Origin: Archilochus colubris
Lineage: Eukaryota > Chordata > Aves > Apodiformes > Trochilidae
DNA: 64,000 nucleotides
Direction of reading: 5' to 3'
Assembly (NCBI GenBank): GCA_023079485.1
Contig: CM041084.1
Coordinates: forward strand, 63,521,709-63,585,708
Shown one piece after another: positions 41,050 to 64,000 of this stretch. Numbering within the stretch: position 1 is the first letter of the stretch; every line of letters starts with the position of its first letter. The position numbers and the translations under genes were made by a program. The notes under the pieces were generated by a model. The model was not told the DNA's origin, made no database searches, and saw nothing but the letters and a program-made list of their open reading frames with translations.

Positions 41050-44000
41050 TGTCAGACTTGTTCTTTATTAGCTTGGTGCTGGGTACAACTCCAGCAGTTG
41101 AGGTGCCAGTCATCTGTTGCTACCTTCACTGGACCAGCTGACAGAGCAGAGTGGCTCAGCTGGTACCACAACCCATCCATCTGCTCTGGGAAGGGCATGG
41201 GCACTCTGTCACTGCAGCTGCACTGAGTTGGGCGGGCAGCAGGAGGGATGGTATCCTCAACTGCATCCATTTGCTACACTGTCAGTCACTGGGACAGAGG
41301 GGGATAAAACACACAGGCACCGGGAACACTTTTTTTTTAAATGAATTTTTTTAAGAAACTGCATACATCAGAGACAAACAATAATTTAAGTACCATGCAG
41401 TTTCAGTATGTACAAAACCTAGGACATAGATATCCAGTTTAATTTTTTTTCTAGTTATTTACATCATTTTCATACAGCCATAATCTGTTAAATTACAATA
41501 CTGGAAGAGCACATGATTGACAGCCACCACACTCACTCCTATACAAAGACAAACTATATACATACACTTGGATATCAACTGGAAAATGCAACTGGTGCAG
41601 GAGTAACTGGGACACATGGGAACACAGGTAATGTGCCCGTCACTTCCTCTTTCTTTACAGAAGTTGTTCCAATCTTGAGCAGACTGAACACCTGGGAAAA
41701 ATCATTTGTCCCTTTTTTTTTCCTCCTGATTTTTTTTTTTATTAGCCTAGTCAACTCCAATGGCTTTTTATACAAAATGATTTTATTTGCAGGCACGTTA
41801 AGGAGCCCCCATTCACATGTAACTATGGGTTAATGTCTCACCCTTTATTTTATAAGTGCAAGCTTTCACCTCTTTTTCACACTAGCTTTCACTAGGCTTG
41901 TTGGAAGTGCTCTCACTATTGGTTTACAGTGTTTCCTCTGTACAGATGACACTGGAGAAATAAAGGGTGAGTTTGGTGACTAGTTGCAGTGATGACAAAG
42001 TGCTGTAGTTACAATATTATTAGGCTGAAATATATTTGTGTAATGAACTCACTACCTTGTTTCAGTTAACATAAATAGTAAAAAGTCTATGACATTCTTT
42101 TTCCCCTTCTCTTCTGATAATGTCTCGCATGTGAACTTAAAGAGTGTCTAGGAAATTTTCTAGACACAAAACCTGGCCTGAGCCCTGCCCCAGGGAGCCT
42201 TCAGCCTGAAACTTCTCCAGTTCATAAGTACCCAGCCAGTGGGGTGCAGGGTGGGAGAAGGCCACAGGGCTTCCCCTTGAGTCAGAAATACATTGCCAGG
42301 ACCCTATAGCCTGCTGCTGGTGAGGCTCAGGGGGTGATACTGCCCTCGTGTTTCCTCACCATCATATTTTTTTTTCTTTTTTTCAAACAATCAAAACTTC
42401 TGTCTAGACACTTGGGAGCTGCTTTTCTCATCCCACCTGACCAGTCCCCACTGTCCCCCACTTTCCCCCAGGTTTCCACTTCATCTTTCCATAGGCTGTA
42501 GGACAGCTGTCACAGTACTTGCATGTTTTCAGTATGAATACATTATCAGGATTCAGTATGTTACAGCCAAAATGATTTTCTTCCTTGACCCTAGAATATT
42601 ATCTCTATTATCAGCTCTGGAGATGGAGGATTGGAATATCCATCTTTTGTTCTGGTTGATTTTTTCTATTCTTTAGACCTGATTACCTTCTTTATTACTA
42701 CTATTAATTACTTTATTACTATTAACTACTCAAAATCTGAATGAGGACTGCCATGAACTGTGATGTTAACAGAGCCTTAGCAGGAGTGCCATCACCTTTA
42801 TGTCCTACACATAATCCAGGCTGAAGGGGAGCAAATCAGGACTGTTAGGGTTGTTTCGTTGTTTTTTATTTTCACCCTTAATTGAATCACAACTACTTTC
42901 ACAGATGAGAAGACAAGTGCTCAAAACCCCCCAGATTTAAAAAAAAAAAAAGGACTAGCTGTTCCTCAGGCTGCTTGCAGCTTCCCATGGATGCCTGCAG
43001 TGGGTGTGCCAACTGAGGACGGGCATTGTTCTGGCACTGACAGGTTGTTGAAGAATGCCTTGCCATGAATTTGCAAAATACCCACAGCCAATGAAGCTAA
43101 AAGCCAGATGAAATGCCAGTTCTACAATGCTTACCACAATGCCAAACAATTTATATGGCTTCTTTCTCCTCACCCTTCCCCTTTTCAGTAATAAGCTCTG
43201 CTTTTCATTGGGGAGAAATATGGCAGTTCTTCCACTGTGTCCTGGTGTCTGCTTAGCCAGAGTTAATAAAATTAAAATTAAAAAAGAAAAAAAAAATTTA
43301 AAAAAGCAGTTTTGCTGTGCATGTAGCTGCCCTGCAGACAGCATGAATCCTGAGGCAGGCAGAGGGGTAAGTGGTCAGCAGGGACCTGCCCTGAGCCCAT
43401 CCAGATGAAGGCAGGGTGCTGGGGAACATGTGGCTGTCACCCAAGGCTGGGCTGCTACAGCTCTTAGCCAGTGCCCAAGGGTTTATTCAGGCTGCCAGAC
43501 TGGCAGGTGTGGGCACTGCTGGGGTCTGTGCCCACAGGGGACAGTGGCAGTACCCAGTCTGCCCATTCCCCTGGGGACTCCAGCACTGACAAGAGGCTGA
43601 CAGCACCAGTCTGCTACTTCCAGCTCTTTCCTCTTCATTTTAAACATAAAATGAAAAAAAAAAAAAAAAAAAAATCTCACTTTTTCCTTCCAGCAGCCCA
43701 CCAAGACTTGAGATTTCTGTTGCTGCTGCTCCTTAAATGGAATCTCCTCCTTTCTTTCCTTTTCAAACAGAACCTCTGAGCTAACGATGCCAAGGCAGGT
43801 ACTGGGATCCATCCTGGGACCGTGAGGTTTTGTTGCTCTCCAAAGCAGCTGCAGAGCCCTTTCCTTATACAGTGTGTGTGCAGTCAAAAGCATAGAGTTT
43901 TGTTTTCCCTTTTTAAAGCTGTGATGCAGTCCTTTTACACGTATGTGAATGAATTTAACAACACAAACCCCAAATCTTATTGAAAATAACCCCAAAGGGG

Positions 44001-46319
44001 TGTATGCCTGGCTAGTATGTTAGTGCTCTGTCTTTGCTGTGCTGAGCTGATAACATTGCACATCAAAGGCTTTCACCACTGATGAACTTGCAGCTAAAGC
44101 AACTGTGAGCTGGTGATACAGGGAGCATCATAATGTGTGTTTCTTCTGAAATAACTCCTGAGTTCTGGTGAGCACATCACATCAGAGGCACGATGCCTCA
44201 AAAATGAGGCATCCGAAACCAGCTTGGATTTTTTACTTTCCTTTGTAGCATCTTCCATCCTGCAACAACAGCTGGTTTTTATTTAATAGCTAATAAGCCA
44301 TAGCAGTGCGAGGATGGCCATAGAAGAGAATGAAATGTGAAATGCTTCTGCTTGCCCCTGATGGAAAGCAAATTCGTGAGGTATTGAGTACCATCACTGA
44401 GCATAAATGTTAGTGTTAGCCTCGCTGCTGGTGTTTGTTGGGCAGGCTGGATGCCCAAGAAACTCCTCGGGCTACTCAGTCCTTCTGCTTTACTCCTGCT
44501 ACCAGAGGAATGAGATGGAGGCCTGAGAAGAGGCAGGAGTGTTGGCACGGTGCAGCACTGGCCATCAGATGCTTGTGAGAGGCTTCTTGGCCCCTGATGA
44601 GGAGAGAGCAAAGTTAGCATGGCATCAGGGGAATGTAGAGGGGGAGCAAGCACAGAGGAGTGGATAGGTACATGGAAGACAGGGAAAAGAAAAAGTAGTA
44701 ACAGAAATAACAGTATAGTAAAAAAACTTTGGCCTCTGTTCAAACTGTCAAAGCAAAATATTATAGAAGAAAAAAAAGGTGTCCTGAAGTAATAATCTGG
44801 AACTTCTTACAGTAATGTTGCTACAGTGCTTTGGGCCACTGGTCCAAAAAAATGGCATAATAATTTCTTGTTAGAGCTGGAAAGGAATCCTAGACAATAT
44901 TTGCCTCAGCTTGCTGGCATTACACTAGTTAAGGACTTGATTTTGGAAGGTGCTGGCCTAGGTTCAGAAAGCACTTTAATGCGTGCAGCTTCAATGAAGC
45001 TTGTCAGACATGTTCTTGACTTAGAGTGAGGCTGTTTGCATGCTTACTTAGTGTTAAGCACATACTTAAGTTGGCAGCTAAACCAGGCCCAGAGTGACCA
45101 GCTCTCTGAGCTCTACTTGGTCAGTTTGTGTGTTAAACCACTATAATAAAAATAAATAAAAACCAAAACAGAACACCTCTGAATTCTCCTGTCTTTATGC
45201 CTCAGCTCTGGTACCATGACAAGTCCCACCATCCATACCAATGCACCAGGCTCCTCCTGTTAGGCCACATCACACAATTTGTCTTGTTTTCCTCAGGATG
45301 ATTTTAGGATCAATTCTTCAAACACCTGATACAGAGAGATGTCCCTCACCAAACCCCCAACCAAACCAAGTTCCTCCTGTCGTGTCCCTCTGCAGAGCCG
45401 GTGGGAATCTCGGCCTTTCTCCTTGCTGGGAACGTGTCAGCCCTCACACAATCACCAGGCTTGGGTGTCAAAACAAACTACAAGCTGAGCGAATGCCATG
45501 CAGTGACCATGAAGAGATGGGTTTTGCTTGCTTGTCCTCAGCATTCTTGTCGCTTTTATTGCTGATGGGTTCACAACTGGATTTAGAAAGTTCTGCTTGC
45601 CAGAGATGAAAATAAAGCAGTTGGTAGAACTGAACCAGCCCTCAGCAGGGTGTCCTGTTCTCCACAGGTGATGCCTTTTTTCTGCTTGGGAGCCGAACAA
45701 TGCAAAAGCTTCTCCAGGGAAAGAAATGCCTTCCTAGTCAGATGATATTCACAGGTGAGCTGGCCCGTAGAGGAGTTTTCCTCCTGTACTGTCCTCATAA
45801 GGTGCTCGCAGCCTGAAAGTAGTGTTTGGTATAAGTGCTTTAGTGCCACAGGTGCCACTCTTCTGGAGACTGCACCCAGGCCGTAAATTCCCTGAACACC
45901 ATCTTGGGGCTCTCTAGAATTGATGACAGAGGCTTGTCAGGATGAAGGGTGCCTGAAGATGAAATGGATGCACCACCAGCTGGGCTTGAACATGTATGGC
46001 AAATCCACATGCTGGGAAAGTCTTATTACATAGATGCCAAGTCTTGGCACAATTCCCACCAGGGGTATTTTCGGTTACTGAAGCTTGAACCAGCAGGTTT
46101 GATGATGATGCAATACCCATCACATGTAAATACAATTTTCCTTTTTTCATATTTATTTTTCTACTCTTTTTTTTTTTTTTTCCTTTTTTTGTTTTTGTTT
46201 TTTAGAAAAAGGAAGTTCAGAAGATTTACATTGTACGTAACAGGGAAGTGAATAATACCAGCACTTATGGTTCCTTTTAGTTATGTTTTGAAGATGGCAT
46301 AGTAGTCAGAATTGAACTG
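41050..46319 (-). other. PHACTR1 3' flank, including its 3' UTR of unknown length
   Basis: The 3' UTR of PHACTR1 starts at 46319 and runs towards lower coordinates. Candidate poly(A) signals on the - strand (TTTATT here) lie at 46152-46157 and near 41848. I cannot say which is used. The stretch 41340-41990 is AT-rich and free of recognisable repeats and could be the end of a long 3' UTR. No other gene is seen. A pure A run sits near 43652-43673. Confidence 0.45.
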
Positions 46320-59974
<13,655 letters not shown>

Positions 59975-62900
59975 CTGTAAAAGATTTACAAGGATCTCAG
60001 GCTGTGGACTCATCAGGCATGCACAGTATGCAACAAAATAAGCCTCTCCATCAGCACATTAATATTTCAGGACCTCAGTGATGCACAGCCTGTCCCTCTG
60101 GGGCTGGTGAACTTCCTTCACCCGTAGATACCTCACTCCCTCACACACTTCATGAAACATCTACAGCCTTCTTCCTTTCCCTGTCTTGGCACCTCTTGTG
60201 TTACTTTCTAGAAGGGCCAGGCAGACAGCCAGCTCTTTAGAAACTGTTATCTCCCTGCCCACAGGCCTGGTGTCCTCAAGGGGTTTAGTGACGATACGGT
60301 TGGATTCTGCAAGGCTGCAAGGTCAATGGTTGGAAAAGAAACTTGTGCTTTTTTTTTTTTCTTTCTAACTTTTTTTCCCATCTACAGAATTATTTCTCTG
60401 CAGCTACTCTTCAGAGAGAATGGGAAAAGAAATCAGAATAGGGATGCCAAGCAAAATTTTCAACTCCCCATGACCAGAGCACGGTAAGGAGAGAGTGTCC
60501 TTCTGTCATGGGCTTTCACAGCATCTCACTGGAGCATAAAAGCATGTCTGAGGACAATCCAGTTTCAACAGGAAGGCAAAAGGTCACAGTACAAGTACTT
60601 CCCAGGGCAAGTCTCAACCATTAGTCCTCAAAAGGTCAATAACATTTGAGTCTACTATTCTACAACTTAGGAGCAGTCTGTCATGCCTGTCTTCCCAATG
60701 AACTTCACTGGAAGTCACTAACAGCCCAGGTTTCTAGGTGCTCAGCTCCTCAGTCAGTCAGGATCTGCTGCTTCACTGATGGCTGAATTGCTCCTTACTC
60801 CCATCACATTTGTGCATAACAGACAAGAGCAAACACAACTCTTCAGCTTTTCCAACGAGTACCCTGTGCCCCTGGTGTGATTCTCATCTTCACTCAGGCA
60901 GGACCAGCTCAGGCTGGAATAACTCCCTGCAAGGGAGATCATGGACTATGAAGGCCAGTTTGGGATAGGTGGCTTCATTTCAGTTATCCAATTAAACTGA
61001 ATTAAACCCAAGGGGGAGTCCCACATTCCTCTCTGCTGATCCTGTGGGAGAAGCAGGCACCCCTGCCAGAGTGGCAAGCAATGCTGACAGGTCTGCTGCA
61101 ACCTCCCACTGGCTTCAGTAGGAGTGGACAAAGTGCCAGTCAATGTCGTGACATCTTATAGTATGTTTCTGACCTTGAAATGACATTTTACCAAAAATAC
61201 TGCTAATGTTTTCAGGAGGAAGGAAATTGATACTGGAGTTAAAACCAAATCAAAACAAAACACAGAAGACAGCAGGGAGTCACAAATGATTTTAAAAATG
61301 ATAACTGGAATGCCTACACTGATAGGTGTATTTCCCCCTCTTTCAATGGTTCCTGTCCTTAATGGGATGGATTCTCTTCTAGTAACTGCTCCTCTAGCAA
61401 TTTTGCTCTTCCCTTTCTGTCTCAAATTCAGAGGAGCTGATCCTGCAAATGCCTGCCCTCCAAAGCAGAGCCACTTATAGATCTTTGTACGATTAAACCA
61501 GATAGACATAGCATTAAACAGAGCCCATGCAGAGTCAGGACAGAACTGCAAGCAGCCAAGAAGTTATGTATAGAACTTAGATATGGCCATTCCTTTTTTG
61601 TACTTGGCATATGATGTCTTTTTTTCTCCTTATTTCTCAGCCCAGCCACCCACCCACATCCACAGACAACCAAAGTGGGCTGAAAGCCTTGGGTAGGTAC
61701 AAGATGACAATTAGAAATACATTTTCCTCTGAAACAAAAAAGTTATATTGTTTTAGCTCTTTCTTTAAAGTTAATTAAGCTATGCTATTCTTGTGAAGCT
61801 ACAAAACCATTCCTTTATTTTACTTTCAGTATTCAGGAGAGGTTTTGTTTCCCTAGACCTTGGTGTGTGAGGGTTAGTGGGTCTGAGTGCAATTTTCAGG
61901 CCTGATTTCTGTGCCAGTGTGAAATGTACCCCAATATAGTCTGAGACATTTGGAGACTACCTAACCATCACTTTGGTAAGAAATCTATGCAGGGCTGAAT
62001 ACGCTAGTCTGACCACTGAAGTGCTTGCATCTATCTGAGAAGCAGGACAGGGGTGGTAGAGGACTGGGATTCAGGCACCCTTCCTCATAAACCTGGCCAG
62101 CAAGTATTAGCTGCAAAAAGTGTTCTTTAGTCTTCACACTAACCCAGAAGGTCAGGACTCCTCTTGCTACATGTCTTTGACTTTTAAATAAGAGTCAGTG
62201 AATTGGGTATACTTAATTGAAGGAGCTTTCAAGCACCAGTGTCCCTGTTGTTGGTTTCTCTGCTGTGGCTGCTGTAATCTTACTGCTGCTACCAGCAAGC
62301 AGCAGGACCCCTGCAATGGATGTTCTGCCCTTGCAAATCATCAAACCTGACCATTTCATAATTATTGCAGTAGCACAGAGTTAGGAAGTGCTCATCTCAT
62401 GTTTAAAGACTGGATGTCCAAGCACATTTTGCCTTATATCTTTCCATCAGAATAAGCAGTAATATGGTTACACATGTAACAGGACCATCATGATACCAGA
62501 CATGACATTTGCATTAAGGAGACTGCTGTGGAAATGCTGCTTCCTCTGCCTGAGAGGCTGCTTGGTTTTCTTTGTTATATGGATGCATTTGTGCCATGAA
62601 TGGGGCTTTTGCAAACATCACGACTTGGTTATCCTGAGAATTTACACTCTTTTCATTATTGTTTCCTATGTCTCTCTCTAGGCTCCATTAGATTTTTTTT
62701 TAAATTCCTTTTCTCATAAATTTAGGGCAAGGACATAAAGTGGTGCTGTACATAGCAGACACTATATTTACTTGCTTAATAGTGAAGCATTTTTATGCTT
62801 TCTTTCTTTTAAATATGCAACTTTTAATTGTTTGTTCCTTTCCTGCTGTGCTTCACCAAAAGTTGAGATGCCTTGAAAATGCCACATTATTTTTTCATGT

Positions 62901-64000
62901 AATTGTGAAGTTGTTTGTCTACGAAGACACACATGTTTTGGAGCAGATCAGTCTTTAGGAACCAAGCTACAAAAATTCCCTTTAGGAGATACAATATAAT
63001 TCTGGTTTCAGCATATTTCAAACATATCCATGTCATTTGAGAGCCTTTATTAAATTCAAAACGAAACTTCTGTGACTCAGGGGATAATTTCTCTGAAATT
63101 TAAGAAATCTTCAGGTCGCTACACGATTGCTGTGCTTGGCAATGTGTCCTTTAGGAATCTTTAGGACGCTCAGTGCTGGAGATGCTGCCTCTTGCCTGAC
63201 AAAGATTCAAACTACTGCTACCAAAGCAGCTGCCTGAGACCCCCAGCTCCCCTGAGCCACCCTCACCAGTGCTAGGGTGGTGTTTACTGGTCACGCACCA
63301 GTGCCAGGTGGTGCATGACACATTTTGGGTCCTGCTGGTGGCAAGTCCCGGGATGACAACGAGATGCTCAGAGAATTGGCCTCTGTCCTCCCTAGCCTGA
63401 GCTGGGCATCAATCACATCACAGGTTTCCCCTGCTACCACCCTGTGAGACAATCACCTGGGGTTGCCACCTCTTTCCCCAGCTTCTGCCCCTGACTTCTC
63501 CAGTTGGGAAAAGACAGAAGGAGCACATATATCAATGGAGGGCTGGCTTCAAAAAAGGTTTTCCTGGCAGCCTTGGCTCCCCCTTGACACTCTACTGCCC
63601 AGTCTTTTCTCCTGTTTGCACTGACAGGGGTACCTCTTCCTACATGGGCTGCCACACGTAACATGAGCAGATGAAAAACCCTGCTGAGCAGTAACGTCAT
63701 TAACTTGGTGTAGATTTTATTTTGAAGTCTTTAATGAATCAATGCTGCTAATTTTCAGAGAATTATTCTTCTACTACCACACTTCTATGATTACATACAG
63801 TGCAGCTATTTGAACAACAGGAGAAGGTAAATTAGGGACCTTCCTAAATATACATGGTATTTTAAGGTACCATTTAGAATTACTTTTTTCTGTAGTATTT
63901 TTTTTTAGATTCCCTGGAATGACTGAGTTACTAACTTAAAAAGGGGAGAACTTGTTTCTATGGTTTGCTGTTTCCAAAATAACACCAATTAGATAAATAG
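59975..64000 (-). other. PHACTR1 intron, continuing past the window
   Basis: The next upstream exon should end with a residue string typical of an RPEL repeat (RNILKP). No such - strand exon is present, so the intron continues beyond 64000. Nothing else is recognised. Confidence 0.6.

Noticed and set aside
40827..41226. Cys-Val and Thr-His repeat open frames
   Set aside because: Translations of the (TG)n microsatellite.
59975..64000. A further upstream PHACTR1 exon
   Set aside because: No - strand sequence encoding an RPEL-type repeat with splice sites is present.

Overview
This is a bird nuclear genome window. Fragments of the avian CR1 retrotransposon recur throughout, the gene structure is typical of a vertebrate (short exons, long introns), and two vertebrate genes can be read exon by exon. 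There are no bacterial-style operons. Most open frames of 60-150 codons are chance or lie in repeats.

Layout. 1-9640 is non-coding as far as I can see, with CR1 remnants. A CpG island with a perfect palindromic NRF1 site (about 9640-10330) is the likely promoter of TBC1D7. TBC1D7 runs on the + strand, with seven coding exons from 12184 to 35356. They encode a complete 293-residue protein, the third subunit of the TSC1-TSC2 complex, and a poly(A) signal lies at 35516. About 35545-46319 is intergenic or 3' UTR, with CR1 copies and a (TG)n microsatellite. The last four coding exons of PHACTR1 lie on the - strand (59974 down to 46320). They encode the C-terminal RPEL repeat and the PP1-binding tail; the rest of the gene lies beyond 64000. 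The convergent TBC1D7/PHACTR1 pair matches the order I know from human 6p24.

The most striking content is in the 13.6-kb sixth coding-region intron of TBC1D7 (20707-34301). It holds a 6.2-kb endogenous retrovirus on the - strand (26346-32554). The provirus has two nearly identical LTRs, a 6-bp target duplication (TGTTTA), a primer-binding site that fits tRNA-Ala, an intact gag, an intact dUTPase-protease frame reached by -1 frameshifting, and a pol broken in three places. It has no env gene. Order and motifs indicate a class II (betaretrovirus-like) element. The same intron carries a 210-bp, nearly perfectly palindromic element (21149-21358) with its own 6-bp target duplication (GAATTT), inserted in an older CR1. 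Its ends (TGTAGTG...CACTACA) and core resemble the U3 part of the provirus LTR, so it looks like a fold-back or LTR-derived element of a related family.

Two TBC1D7 introns (first and fifth junctions between coding exons) appear to use GC rather than GT donors.
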